A stretch of DNA of 64,000 nt from contig NZ_QMEL01000002.1 in assembly GCF_003390885.1 (NCBI RefSeq), positions 248,001 to 312,000 of the forward strand, read 5' to 3'. Shown one piece after another: positions 1 to 8,657 of this stretch. The translations under genes and the position numbers were made by a program. This stretch comes from Pelagibacterium sediminicola (GTDB lineage: Bacteria > Pseudomonadota > Alphaproteobacteria > Rhizobiales > Devosiaceae). Position 1 is the stretch's first letter. Each line of letters starts with the position of its first letter. The notes beneath the pieces were generated by a model. It was given only the letters and a program-made list of their open reading frames with translations. It did no database searches and had not been told where the DNA came from.

Positions 1-439
1 CCCCGCCGATCCGCGCCGAACCCTGCGAGGCGATATAGAGCGGAAACATCATCCCCGCTTCTTCCGCGATCCCATGGGCCTCCTGCAAGGTCGTCCCCGC
101 CTCGAGCGTCATATGTCCCGCCGCCGCATCCACATGCCGCGCGCCCCTGAGCCGGGAAATGGACACGATGATCTCGTCCCCGTTGAGCGGCACCTGCCCC
201 CCGACCAGTCCCGTATTGCCCGCCTGCGGAACGACGCTCACGCCGTTTTGATACGCCCACGCCATCACCTGCCGCACCTCACCCACCTCACGCGGCAGGG
301 CGACAGCAACGGCCGGAACATGAAACCGCCGGCGCGGCTCGGAAATATAGGTCGCCATCCGCCCCGGCTCGGAAACCACGCTGTCGGGGCCGAGGATTTC
401 GGTGAGGGCGGAGACGATCTGTTTGGGGGAAAGTGGCAT
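1..439 (-). CDS. FAD-binding oxidase (GlcD/D-2-hydroxyacid dehydrogenase family), 5' part only
   Basis: The gene starts at ATG 439 on the minus strand and runs off the left edge, so only about 146 N-terminal residues are visible. Reading the reverse strand gives a start MPLSPKQIVSALTEILG and, near residues 72-80, the run AGNTGLVGG, which matches the pyrophosphate-binding loop of the PCMH-type FAD domain found in glycolate oxidase GlcD, D-lactate dehydrogenase and D-2-hydroxyglutarate dehydrogenase. Such enzymes oxidise 2-hydroxy acids with FAD as the electron acceptor. The C-terminal domain that would separate these possibilities lies outside the window, so the substrate is unknown. It is divergent from fabI, with repeat A1 in between. 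Confidence 0.8.
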   Translation of the reverse strand, partial: MPLSPKQIVSALTEILGPDSVVSEPGRMATYISEPRRRFHVPAVAVALPREVGEVRQVMAWAYQNGVSVVPQAGNTGLVGGQVPLNGDEIIVSISRLRGARHVDAAAGHMTLEAGTTLQEAHGIAEEAGMMFPLYIASQGSARIGG

Positions 440-495
440 TTTGGGAGGTCCGGGTTTGGTTGGACGCAATATGGCATGGCCGGATCACTTGGCAA

Positions 496-633
496 GCATC
501 GCTGCCCCCCTCACCCCCAACCCCTCTCCCACGGGGGAGAAGGGAGCTCGTGTGGCTACCCCTCGGTTCCCCTTCTCCCCTTGTGGGAGAAGGGGAACCG
601 GCGAAGCCGGGTCGGATGAGGGGGCAGCGATGC
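496..633. repeat. Palindromic repeat family A, copy A1
   Basis: A GC-rich element bounded by the inverted ends GCATCGCTG and CAGCGATGC. Inside are C-rich and G-rich arms and an inner CCGGCGAAGCCGG hairpin, and the arm CGGATGAGGGGG closes the element. Six more copies in this window share the same ends and arms. It fills most of the gap between the FAD oxidase and fabI. No coding role is proposed; the design is that of a small non-autonomous palindromic element. Confidence 0.85.
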
Positions 634-730
634 TGGCAGGGAGTGATAAGCGATACCGCTTACTCTAGCTTGCCCGTTTCCCGCCCCTGTGCCAAAACCA
701 CACGCAACGAGACCATATTCGGAGAAAACC

Positions 731-1531
731 ATGGCTGGTTTGATGCAAGGCAAGCGCGGGCTCATCATGGGCGTCGCCAACAACCGCTCGATCGCTTACG
801 GCATCGCCAAGGCCGCGCACGCGCAGGGGGCGGAGCTGGCCTTCACCTATCAGGGCGAAGCGCTGCACCGCCGCGTCACACCGATCGCCGAAGAATTCGG
901 CTCCGATCTCGTGCTGCCGTGCGACGTCACTGATGCGGACGCCATGGACGCGGTGTTCAATGTGTTGAAATCGAAATGGGGCAAGCTCGATTTCCTTGTC
1001 CACGCCATCGGCTTTTCCAACAAGGAAGAGCTGGACGGGCGCTATATCGACACGACGCCGGGCAATTTCGCGCTGACCATGAACATCTCGGTCTATTCGC
1101 TCACCGCGCTCGCCCGCCGCGCCGAGGCGATGATGGAGCCGGGCGGCTCGATCCTGACGCTCACCTATTACGGCGCGGAAAAGGTGCTGCCGCATTATAA
1201 CGTCATGGGCGTTGCCAAGGCCGCGCTCGAAGCCTCGGTGCGCTATCTCGCCGCCGACATGGGCCCCAACGGCATCCGCGTCAACGCGGTCTCGGCGGGC
1301 CCGATCAAGACGCTCGCCGCCTCGGGCATTTCGGGCCTGCGCGAAATGCTCAAGTGGAACGAGGAAAACGCACCGCTGCGCAAGAACGTCACCATCGACG
1401 AGGTCGGCAACGCCGCGCTCTATCTTCTCTCGGACCTTTCGAGCGGGGTGACGGGCGAAGTTCACTATGTCGATGCCGGTTACAACGTCATCGGCATGAA
1501 GACCCTCAATCACGACGAGGCGGGCGAATAA
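731..1531 (+). CDS. fabI: Enoyl-[acyl-carrier-protein] reductase (NADH), FabI
   Basis: This enzyme catalyses the last step of each fatty-acid elongation round, reducing trans-2-enoyl-ACP with NAD(P)H in the cytoplasm. The 266-residue protein is the usual FabI length. The N-terminal GVANNRSIAYGIA segment is the FabI form of the SDR cofactor loop. Tyr156 and Lys163 (YNVMGVAK) fall at the same positions as the catalytic pair in E. coli FabI, with a further tyrosine near 146. The start at 731 is chosen because GGAG at 721-724 is well spaced and homologues begin MAGLM; an in-frame codon at 689 lacks these supports. It is followed 27 bp later by a histidine phosphatase. Confidence 0.95.
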   Translation: MAGLMQGKRGLIMGVANNRSIAYGIAKAAHAQGAELAFTYQGEALHRRVTPIAEEFGSDLVLPCDVTDADAMDAVFNVLKSKWGKLDFLVHAIGFSNKEELDGRYIDTTPGNFALTMNISVYSLTALARRAEAMMEPGGSILTLTYYGAEKVLPHYNVMGVAKAALEASVRYLAADMGPNGIRVNAVSAGPIKTLAASGISGLREMLKWNEENAPLRKNVTIDEVGNAALYLLSDLSSGVTGEVHYVDAGYNVIGMKTLNHDEAGE

Positions 1532-1558
1532 CCCGCCGCAACGAACCGGTTCAACGAT

Positions 1559-2185
1559 ATGCCTTTAGTCCAGTGGCCGGACTTCTATTTCGCGCGCCAC
1601 GGCGAAACCGATTGGAACTTCGAGCGCCGCTACCAGGGTAGCCGCGACATCCCGCTCAACGTACGCGGACAAAAGCAGGCCGATTCAAACGGCGTGCTGC
1701 TGCGCTACCTTCTGGAAGAAGAAGGGGTCGACCCTGCGTCCCTCAACTGGTTCGCCTCCCCGCTCGGGCGGGCGCGCGAAACCATGGAGCGCATGCGCGC
1801 CGCTTTCGACACGCCCCTTCCCGACGTTCATTACGACCAGCGGCTGGTGGAGATTTCCTTTGGCAATCTGGAAGGCCGCCTTCACGCCGAGATCGCCCGC
1901 GAGATGGCGGTTGCCGCCCCTGGCGAGCGCGACGCGAGCTACTGGCATTTCCGGCCCGAACGCGGCGAGACCTATGACGATGTGGCAAAGCGCCTGCTCG
2001 ATTTCGCCGAGGCGCTGACCCACAATAGCGTCATCGTCGCCCATGGCGGGGTCATGCGCGTGCTGCGCCATCTGGTCGAAGGTGCGGAGCGGGCCGAAGT
2101 GGTCAACTGGGACCCGCCGCAGGGCGTCATCGCGCATTTCACAGAAGGTCACATGCGGCTGCATGCGGCGCAAAAGACATGGTGA
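1559..2185 (+). CDS. Histidine phosphatase family protein (phosphoglycerate mutase-like)
   Basis: A 208-residue member of the histidine phosphatase superfamily. The catalytic RHGET motif is at about residues 11-15, followed by a W and an R-rich stretch, and a second histidine lies in the C-terminal VAHGGVMRVL segment, completing the usual His/Arg/Glu/His active site. Family members include cofactor-dependent phosphoglycerate mutases, alpha-ribazole phosphatase and broad-specificity sugar phosphatases; the substrate cannot be read from sequence. The stop overlaps the start of the next gene (a truncated globin) by 7 bp, so the two are probably translated together. Confidence 0.85.
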   Translation: MPLVQWPDFYFARHGETDWNFERRYQGSRDIPLNVRGQKQADSNGVLLRYLLEEEGVDPASLNWFASPLGRARETMERMRAAFDTPLPDVHYDQRLVEISFGNLEGRLHAEIAREMAVAAPGERDASYWHFRPERGETYDDVAKRLLDFAEALTHNSVIVAHGGVMRVLRHLVEGAERAEVVNWDPPQGVIAHFTEGHMRLHAAQKTW

Positions 2186-2604
2186 GCGACAACCCTCTCG
2201 TCCAGCCCGGCCCGGCCCATCCCGACATAACCGACGCCTCGATCCCCAAGGTGATCGCAACGTTTTACGGTCGGGCGCGGAAGGACGACCTGCTCGGACC
2301 CATCTTCAACGACGCCGTCGAGGATTGGGACCACCATATCGCCCAGATCACCGATTTCTGGAGTTCGATCCTGTTGCGCACGGGCCGCTATTCGGGCCGC
2401 CCGCTCAACCCCCATTTGCGCCTGCCCATCGAGGGCGAGCATTTTGACCGCTGGCTCGAACTGTTCGAGCAGACCACGATCGAAATCGAGGGGAAGGAGA
2501 TCGCGGAAGCCTATCTCATCCGCGCCCGGCGGATCGCCGACAATTTCGAGATGGCGATCGGACAGATGCACGGCGAACTGCGCTCGCCGCGCCATAGCCG
2601 GTAA
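2179..2604 (+). CDS. Group III truncated haemoglobin
   Basis: A 141-residue globin-like protein. Group III features visible are the early helix with FYGRARKDDLLGPIF, the DWDHHIAQITDFWSSILL segment, the GRYSGRPLNPH stretch and the HFDRWLELFEQT helix, where the histidine is the likely haem-proximal ligand. Group III truncated globins bind oxygen or NO; their physiological role is poorly settled. The ATG lies inside the end of the upstream phosphatase gene in ATGGTGA, so translation is probably coupled. No flavohaemoglobin or reductase partner is visible nearby. Confidence 0.88.
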   Translation: MVSDNPLVQPGPAHPDITDASIPKVIATFYGRARKDDLLGPIFNDAVEDWDHHIAQITDFWSSILLRTGRYSGRPLNPHLRLPIEGEHFDRWLELFEQTTIEIEGKEIAEAYLIRARRIADNFEMAIGQMHGELRSPRHSR

Positions 2605-2612
2605 TCGGCTGG

Positions 2613-2837
2613 TCAAGCCGCAGAGCCGCTTTCAGGCACATTGCCTTCGATGACGATGTCCCCGCCCTGGCGCACCACCGCTTCGGCGGCGGCGCGGGCG
2701 GCCTGCACGGAATCAAAGACCTGCCCCTCAAGCGGGAAGACGCCGAGCTTGACCGCCATGAAGCGGAAATCGCCGCCATTGGGCACGACGACACCCTGGG
2801 GTTCTCCACGCACGGAAATAACGATTGGCTTGGTCAT
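2613..2837 (-). CDS. Small conserved-looking hypothetical protein
   Basis: A 74-residue protein starting MTKPIVISVRGEPQGVV. It has no membrane segment or known motif; the pattern of short strands followed by an alanine-rich helix (AARAAAEAVV) suggests one compact alpha/beta domain. The start at 2837 is preferred over 2861 because GGAG sits 9 nt upstream of this ATG. It converges with the globin gene, 8 bp away. Function unknown. Confidence 0.6.
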   Translation of the reverse strand: MTKPIVISVRGEPQGVVVPNGGDFRFMAVKLGVFPLEGQVFDSVQAARAAAEAVVRQGGDIVIEGNVPESGSAA

Positions 2838-3214
2838 CTTGATAGTCTCCAAAGCAACCACCCGGCGCGGGGTGGTGCTAACAGTTCAGTGTGAGGGTCT
2901 TGTGACGGGGCGGGCGACTAAAGTCGCGAATTTCGCCAGGTCCAGGAGCTACACATGTATCCCGCGCGTTTAAGCGATACGGGATAAGCGGAGACGAACG
3001 CGGTCAGGCGTGCCCTAATGGTTTGATTTTTCATTTTGCCGTGCTCCAGCCTGACCTTGTCGCGCCCCACCGGGGTGCGACAATGGATCTTCTATCAAGA
3101 GTTGAGCGGAAAATCGAGGACGAATGTGTCAAATTGACAGTCCCTTGCGGAATTTCCTGCCTGTCAACGGCCCGAACACGCACCCGGTTGCAGCATGAAA
3201 GATCGAAAAAGCGG
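2838..3214. other. Gene-free interval with small palindromes
   Basis: No credible gene is seen in these 377 bases. The interval holds a short hairpin at 2857-2876 (ACCACCC/GGGTGGT) in the leader of the small gene, a 12-bp hairpin at 3057-3083 (TTGTCGCGCCCC, loop ACC, GGGGTGCGACAA, one G-T wobble) without a T-run, and the palindrome TGTCAAATTGACA at 3128-3140, which has the look of a repressor half-site pair. What these control is not clear, since the flanking genes both read leftward. Confidence 0.45.
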
Positions 3215-3931
3215 TCAGAAGAGATCGAGTTGCCCATCTTTACCGGACGGCGCCGGCACATCTTCGATGGCCGGCGCTATCAGATCCGGCCCGTCGTTGT
3301 GGGCCGAGTTGACGCGGGTCGAGACCGGGTGGGCGATGAGCGAGCCTTCCGGGGCGGGGCGGATTACCTTTTCCGCTTCCGCCGCCCTCACATTGCGCAC
3401 GTCGAGCCAGAGATCGGCGGTCTCGCCCTCGATGAAGGCGGGCATGCGGTGGTGGATGCCGGCCAGATCGGCGTTGGCCGGCACCGTGACGAGCGCGAGC
3501 GAATCAATTTCCTCGCCCTCCGGGCCCGTCCAGGTGGCGTAAAGCCCGGCCATGATCATCGGGCGGCCATCGCGGAAGGCGATGAAATGGGGGCGCTTGC
3601 GGCCCTGTGCATCGGTTTGCCACTCATAATAGCCTGTGGCGGGCACCGCGCAGCGCTGGTGCTTGAGCGCGTCGCGGAAGGCTGGCTTTTGCGCCATGCT
3701 TTCGGCGCGCGCATTGATGATGAGGGGGAAATCGCGGGGGTCCTTCACCCAGCCCGGCACCAGCCCCCAGCGCGCCAGTTTCGCCTCCCGGCGCCCGGCC
3801 TGCTCCCAGACGGCCAGAACCGGTTGGGTCGGGGCGATATTGTATCGCGGCACGGACTCCTCTAGATTCCGCGTATTGAGCAGGGCTTGGATCGCCTCGG
3901 ACGGCAAAGTCAGGACATATCGACCGCACAT
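3215..3931 (-). CDS. SRAP-domain protein (HMCES/YedK family) with C-terminal clamp-like peptide
   Basis: A 238-residue SOS-response-associated peptidase family protein. Mature SRAP proteins use Cys2, exposed after removal of Met1, to form a thiazolidine crosslink with abasic sites in single-stranded DNA and so shield them at replication forks. Here the start is MCGRY, with the conserved PRYNIAPTQ, the WGLVPGW loop, INARAES, and later HHRMP with the active-site histidine. The start at 3931 is fixed by Cys2 and by AAGGAAAG upstream. The protein ends GQLDLF, which fits the bacterial sliding-clamp-binding consensus QL(S/D)LF. The divergent Nudix gene begins 48 bp away. Confidence 0.93.
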   Translation of the reverse strand: MCGRYVLTLPSEAIQALLNTRNLEESVPRYNIAPTQPVLAVWEQAGRREAKLARWGLVPGWVKDPRDFPLIINARAESMAQKPAFRDALKHQRCAVPATGYYEWQTDAQGRKRPHFIAFRDGRPMIMAGLYATWTGPEGEEIDSLALVTVPANADLAGIHHRMPAFIEGETADLWLDVRNVRAAEAEKVIRPAPEGSLIAHPVSTRVNSAHNDGPDLIAPAIEDVPAPSGKDGQLDLF

Positions 3932-3979
3932 GGGGCGCTTTCCTTTTTTGCTTGCGACTATATCAGCGGAGGGCCGCGC

Positions 3980-4387
3980 ATGAAGCCCAATGCGTGCTCG
4001 ATCGCGCTGATCGATGAAACGCGCGTCTTCCTGATCCAGCGCGCCTATCCCCCTTTTGCGGGCCTGTGGTCGCTGCCGGGCGGACGGCGCGAGCCGGGGG
4101 AAACCGCCGAGGAGTGCGTCAGGCGCGAACTGTTCGAGGAAACGGGCCTGCTTGTCGATGATCCCGTTCCCGTCCTTGTGGAAAAGGTCGGCGAGGGCGT
4201 CCAGACGTTCACGCTTGCCGTATTCACGGCGCGGCAGGTCTATGTCGCGCCGGTGGTCTCCCATGAAGTGGCCGATTGGGACTGGGTGGAAATTTCCGAA
4301 CTGGGCGGCTACGCGTGCACCGAGAATCTGGCCCGGATCGTAAGCGCTTGCGTGGACACGCTGCGGCTGTCATCGGAGCGCGTATGA
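3980..4387 (+). CDS. Nudix hydrolase
   Basis: A 135-residue protein with a complete Nudix box at about residues 35-57 (GGRREPGE...RRELFEETGL), which binds the divalent metal that cleaves nucleoside diphosphates linked to another group. The N-terminal strand and the LIQRAYPPFAGLWSLPGG run resemble the ADP-ribose pyrophosphatase/MutT-like group. ATG 3980 follows a GCGGAGGG ribosome-binding site; an upstream in-frame extension would overlap the SRAP promoter region and is not used. Its stop overlaps the next start (ATGA). Confidence 0.88.
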   Translation: MKPNACSIALIDETRVFLIQRAYPPFAGLWSLPGGRREPGETAEECVRRELFEETGLLVDDPVPVLVEKVGEGVQTFTLAVFTARQVYVAPVVSHEVADWDWVEISELGGYACTENLARIVSACVDTLRLSSERV

Positions 4388-4767
4388 GCTTTCGCAAATT
4401 CCTCCACCCGCTGCGCGCGGCCGTCCTGGCCGCAGGGCTCGCCCTGCCCGTCTCCGCGCTTGCCGTCGATCCGCCCTATCAGGCGCAGATGGAGCGGCTG
4501 GCCGAAATTCTGGGCTCGCTTTATATCCTGGCTCCGCTGTGCGGGCAGACGGAAATCGACTGGCGCGACCAGGTGGCCGAACTGATTGCGCTCGACGAAC
4601 CCGAGCCCGACCGGCGCGCGCGGCTCGTGGGAGCGTTCAACGCCGGATACGAGGCCTATGCCCGGTTCTACCGCACCTGCACATCGTCGGCCGAGGCGGC
4701 CATCACGCTGCTTTTGGGCGAGGGCGAAACGCTGGCGCGCGACATTCATTCGCGCTACGCCGAATGA
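4384..4767 (+). CDS. TIGR02301-family exported protein
   Basis: A 127-residue protein with a Sec-type signal (positive start MSFRKFLHPLR, hydrophobic stretch, cleavage near ALA-VD at about residue 25). The mature part shows the pattern of the alphaproteobacterial TIGR02301 family: LAEILGSLYILAPLCG, then FNAGYEAYARFYRTC and LARDIHSRY, with two conserved cysteines that could pair in the periplasm. Function of the family is unknown. The start overlaps the Nudix stop in ATGA, so the two are probably co-translated. Confidence 0.82.
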   Translation: MSFRKFLHPLRAAVLAAGLALPVSALAVDPPYQAQMERLAEILGSLYILAPLCGQTEIDWRDQVAELIALDEPEPDRRARLVGAFNAGYEAYARFYRTCTSSAEAAITLLLGEGETLARDIHSRYAE

Positions 4768-4850
4768 AGTTTCCCCAATTTTGGGTCCCGCGTTAACCAA
4801 TTGGTCATTTGTGCTTAGCGGTGACACAAAGCCGTGTTAACAAGCGTGCC

Positions 4851-5129
4851 ATGAGCACATCGCGCCCAGTTTTTCCATTCCCCACCTCCGATGCCACGGT
4901 CGAAGCCGAGCACGAAGAGCGCCAGATCGCACTCGAATATCTGGCCGATGCCTGGAACGCGGCGGATGCCGACGGCATAGACACCGGCGCGTTGGCCCAC
5001 GCCGCGCTTTTCGCGGCCATCGCAACGCTCGTCAAGGACCATGGCGAGGACGCGGTCGCCCGACTGATCGGGGAAATCCCCGAACGAATCAATCAGGGCG
5101 AATATACGCTGGACCGCACGCTACAGTAG
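4851..5129 (+). CDS. Conserved hypothetical protein (92 aa)
   Basis: A small acidic, largely helical protein with EAEHEERQIALEYLADAWNAA and an ALAHAALFAAIATLV helix, ending TLDRTLQ. It has no signal peptide, membrane segment or known domain. Similar small proteins are recalled from other Hyphomicrobiales, but no function is known to me. ATG 4851 is chosen over an upstream start at 4809 because the extra residues lie across TTAAC-rich, promoter-like DNA (4793-4841). Confidence 0.6.
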   Translation: MSTSRPVFPFPTSDATVEAEHEERQIALEYLADAWNAADADGIDTGALAHAALFAAIATLVKDHGEDAVARLIGEIPERINQGEYTLDRTLQ

Positions 5130-5210
5130 CTGCCAAAACTGTCCTTCAATCTCTCTGTCGATTTCCTCGAAAACGATCACGTGCCGGACCGCTCCTCTTT
5201 TTCCGGACGG

Positions 5211-5555
5211 TCAATGGACCACGGACTTCGAGAAGACGTTGACCACGATCACCCCGGCAACAATGAGGCTCAAGCCGATAAAGGCGGCAAGGTCGAGCTT
5301 TTGCCTGAAGACGACCCACCCCACCAGCGAGATCAGCACGATGCCCAGCCCGCTCCAGATCGCGTAGGCGATCCCCACGGGAATCGCGCGCAGGGCGAGC
5401 GAGAGGAAATAAAAGGCGGCGAGATAGCTCACCGCCATGGTCGCGGTGGGCAGCGGGCGGGTGAACTGCTGGGACGCCTGCAGCGCCGTCGTCCCGGCCA
5501 CTTCAAGGACGATTGCGGCCAGGAGGGGAAGATAGATGGCGATGAACGAAGGCAT
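5211..5555 (-). CDS. Small multidrug resistance (SMR) family transporter, EmrE-like
   Basis: A 114-residue protein with four predicted membrane helices, the standard SMR architecture. The membrane-embedded glutamate (Glu18 in IVLEVAGTT) is the proton/substrate-coupling residue of the family, and the GIAYAIWSGLGIVLISLVGW segment is very close to EmrE. It probably works as an antiparallel dimer exporting cationic compounds or guanidinium-like substrates. ATG 5555 lies just after the tdh stop (TAA at 5563-5561), so it is likely the last gene of a kbl-tdh-SMR unit; a GTG at 5567 is a possible alternative start. Confidence 0.88.
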   Translation of the reverse strand: MPSFIAIYLPLLAAIVLEVAGTTALQASQQFTRPLPTATMAVSYLAAFYFLSLALRAIPVGIAYAIWSGLGIVLISLVGWVVFRQKLDLAAFIGLSLIVAGVIVVNVFSKSVVH

Positions 5556-5560
5556 GATCC

Positions 5561-6595
<1,035 letters not shown>

Positions 6596-6629
6596 GAGCG
6601 GGGGACTTCGGATCCGACGGGTGTGGCTT

Positions 6630-6739
6630 CACCCCCCTCCCAACCTCCCCCACAAGGGGGGAGGTGCTGCATCGTGCCACTGGCTGCTCCATGCGCTCCG
6701 TAGCACCCTCCCCTAGATGGGGAGGGTTGGGGAGGGGTG
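6630..6739. repeat. Palindromic repeat E between kbl and tdh
   Basis: A GC-rich palindromic element. Outer arms CACCCCCCTCCCAACC and GGTTGGGGAGGGGTG enclose two inner hairpins (CCTCCCCC/GGGGGGAGG and CCCTCCCC/GGGGAGGG). It occupies the space between the kbl stop and the tdh start, so the polycistronic mRNA would carry a large hairpin. It resembles family A in base composition but does not share its ends. Confidence 0.7.
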
Positions 6740-6761
6740 ATTGCTCGGAGGTTGCCTGTCA

Positions 6762-7952
6762 TCAGATCACCCCCAATTCCCGCCCAGCCCCGACAAACGC
6801 GTCGATGGCAAAGCCGATATTGTCGTCGGTCAGCGCCGCCGACATCTGCGTCCGGATGCGCGCCTGATCCCGCGGGACGACGGGGAAGGAAAAAGCCGAG
6901 ACGAGTACCCCGCGATCACGCAGGGATTGCGCCATCGCCTGCGCCTTCACCGCGTCATGAAGCATCACCGGGATGATGGGGGTTTCGCCGGGGACCAGAT
7001 CGAAGCCGGCCTCGGTCATCGCGGTGCGGAAACGGGCGGTGTTGCGGGCGAGCGTTGCGCGCAGATCGTCGGCCTGTTCGGCGATCTCGATGGCCTTGAG
7101 CGCGCCTGCGGCGACGCCGGGCGGCAGGGCGTTGGAGAAAAGATAGGGCCGGGCGCGCTGGCGCAAAAGGTCGACCACCGGCTGCGGCCCGGCCACAAAG
7201 CCGCCCATCGCACCACCCAGCGTTTTGCCGAAGGTGCCCGAAATGATGTCCACACGGTTGCCCGCGCCGGTCAGCGTCGGGGTGCCCTTGCCCTTGTCGC
7301 CCAGATGGCCGGTGGCGTGGCATTCGTCGATCAGCACGGCGGCCCGGTAGTCTTCGGCGAGATCGCAGATTTCGGGCAGGTTCGCGATGAAGCCGTCCAT
7401 CGAAAAGACGCCATCGGTGACGATCAGCTTAAAGCGCGCGCCATCGTCATCGGCGGCCTGGAGCTGGAGGCGCAGATCGTCCATGTCGGAGGTGTGGAAG
7501 CGATAGCGCCGCGCCTTGGAGAGCCGCACGCCATCGATGATCGAAGCGTGGTTGAGGGTATCGGAAATGACCGCGTCCTCGGGCCCCAGTATCGTCTCGA
7601 AGATGCCGCCATTGGCATCGAAGCACGACCCGAAAAGGATCGCGTCGTCCTTTTCGAGATATCGGGCTACGGCCCCTTCCAGTTCCTTGTGCAGTTCGTG
7701 TGTACCGCAGATGAAGCGCACCGAGGCCATGCCGGACCCGTATTTTTCCGTCGCCCTGATGGTCGCCTCGACCACCTCGGGGTGGTCGGCAAGGCCGAGA
7801 TAATTGTTGGCGCAAAGATTGACCATCTGGCGCCCGGCGACCGTCACACTCCCCGATTGGGACGAGGCGATCACCGTTTCCGGCTTTTCGAGCCCGTCGG
7901 CGCGAATCTGGTCGAGGGTTGCGGAAAGGTGTTCAGCGAGGCCGTGCATCAT
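6762..7952 (-). CDS. kbl: Glycine C-acetyltransferase (2-amino-3-ketobutyrate CoA ligase)
   Basis: A 396-residue PLP enzyme that splits 2-amino-3-ketobutyrate with CoA into glycine and acetyl-CoA, completing threonine breakdown after TDH. Lys243 in GTFGKTLGG is the PLP-binding lysine, with the DECHATG motif about 30 residues earlier and CANNYLGLADHP near the N-terminus. The start at 7952 (ATGATG) follows AGGAG at good spacing; a longer reading to 8057 would translate repeat A2 and is rejected. The gene leads the kbl-tdh-SMR unit. Confidence 0.95.
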   Translation of the reverse strand: MMHGLAEHLSATLDQIRADGLEKPETVIASSQSGSVTVAGRQMVNLCANNYLGLADHPEVVEATIRATEKYGSGMASVRFICGTHELHKELEGAVARYLEKDDAILFGSCFDANGGIFETILGPEDAVISDTLNHASIIDGVRLSKARRYRFHTSDMDDLRLQLQAADDDGARFKLIVTDGVFSMDGFIANLPEICDLAEDYRAAVLIDECHATGHLGDKGKGTPTLTGAGNRVDIISGTFGKTLGGAMGGFVAGPQPVVDLLRQRARPYLFSNALPPGVAAGALKAIEIAEQADDLRATLARNTARFRTAMTEAGFDLVPGETPIIPVMLHDAVKAQAMAQSLRDRGVLVSAFSFPVVPRDQARIRTQMSAALTDDNIGFAIDAFVGAGRELGVI

Positions 7953-7981
7953 GGCGGCGTCTCCTTTTGTGCTCCCGGCAA

Positions 7982-8107
7982 GCATCGCAGCCCCCTCATC
8001 CGCCCCTTCGGGGCACCTTCTCCCACGAGGGGAGAAGGAAACCAGGGGGGTTGCCATACGAGCCCCCTTTCCCCTCGTGGGAGAGGGGCCGGGGGTGAGG
8101 GGGACGC
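7982..8107. repeat. Palindromic repeat family A, copy A2
   Basis: Begins GCATCGCAGCCCCCTCATC and ends GTGAGGGGGACGCC, in the opposite orientation to A1. Inside, CACCTTCTCCCACGAGG pairs with later G-rich arms. It lies between kbl and the Lrp-type regulator gene, both on the minus strand, and directly upstream of the kbl ribosome-binding site. Confidence 0.8.
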
Positions 8108-8152
8108 CACAAGCTCAGAGCGTCAAGCTTTTCTAGAGCTACAGCGCAACGC

Positions 8153-8614
8153 TCAGATCGGCAAGGGTGCGTCGGATTTGACTTCTTCCATTACCGGATA
8201 GGTGCGGGTTTCCGATACGCCGGGCATGGCCAACAGCACATCGCCGAGGAAGGACCGGTAATGGGCCATGTCGGTGACGCGGGCCTTGACCAGATAGTCG
8301 AACCCCCCGGCCACCATGTGGCATTCGAGGATTTCCGGCGCGCTACGGACGGCCCGGGAGAATTTATCGAAGGCGTCGGGGGTGGTCTTGTCGAGCGAGA
8401 CCTCGACGAACACCAGCAGCTCCAGCCCCAGCCGGTGCGGATCGAGGCGCGCGGAATAGCCGAGAATATAGCCCTGCTTTTGCAGGCGCTTAACCCTGTC
8501 GCTCATCGAGGTCGGCGGAATACCGGTGCGCTGGGCCAGTTCGGTGTTGGTGATCCGGCCATCGCTTTGCAGAAGTTCGAGGATGCGGCGGTCGGTCCGG
8601 TCGAGATCTGGCAT
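8153..8614 (-). CDS. Lrp/AsnC-family regulator, probable proline-catabolism regulator
   Basis: A 153-residue feast/famine regulator. The N-terminal winged helix-turn-helix spans roughly residues 3-62 (LDRTDRRILELLQSDGRI...TELAQRTGIPPTSMSDRVKRL), followed by a ligand-sensing RAM domain with the typical HMVAGGFDYLVKARV segment. It is divergent from putA with 117 bp between starts, the layout of PutR-type activators that sense proline in alphaproteobacteria; regulation of putA is inferred from that layout. A palindrome at 8635-8657 is a candidate operator. Confidence 0.88.
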   Translation of the reverse strand: MPDLDRTDRRILELLQSDGRITNTELAQRTGIPPTSMSDRVKRLQKQGYILGYSARLDPHRLGLELLVFVEVSLDKTTPDAFDKFSRAVRSAPEILECHMVAGGFDYLVKARVTDMAHYRSFLGDVLLAMPGVSETRTYPVMEEVKSDAPLPI

Positions 8615-8634
8615 GGTGTCGTATTTTTCCTCTG

Positions 8635-8657
8635 TTTTCCGGTTAACCTACGGAAAA
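8635..8657. promoter_or_regulatory. Candidate operator between the Lrp-type regulator and putA
   Basis: Perfect 7-bp inverted arms TTTTCCG and CGGAAAA flank a 9-bp centre GTTAACCTA. A second, shorter pair (CGGA...TCCG) overlaps the right arm to 8663. The site lies 21 bp from the regulator start and 75 bp from the putA start, where an Lrp-family protein would be expected to bind. Not tested; inferred from symmetry and position. Confidence 0.5.

Noticed and set aside
74-619. Plus-strand reading of 181 residues over the left-edge gene
   Set aside because: It is antisense to a clear FAD-oxidase coding sequence, is Arg/His/Pro-rich as shadows in GC-rich DNA are, and runs into repeat A1.
3023-3865. 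280-residue plus-strand reading across the SRAP gene
   Set aside because: The minus strand encodes a full SRAP domain with Cys2; the plus reading has shadow composition and no motif.
7953-8057. N-terminal extension of Kbl
   Set aside because: The 35 extra residues are translated from repeat A2, and a good ribosome-binding site lies before the internal ATG at 7952.
6741-8201. 486-residue plus-strand reading opposite kbl
   Set aside because: It is the complement of a well-conserved kbl gene and continues through repeat A2.
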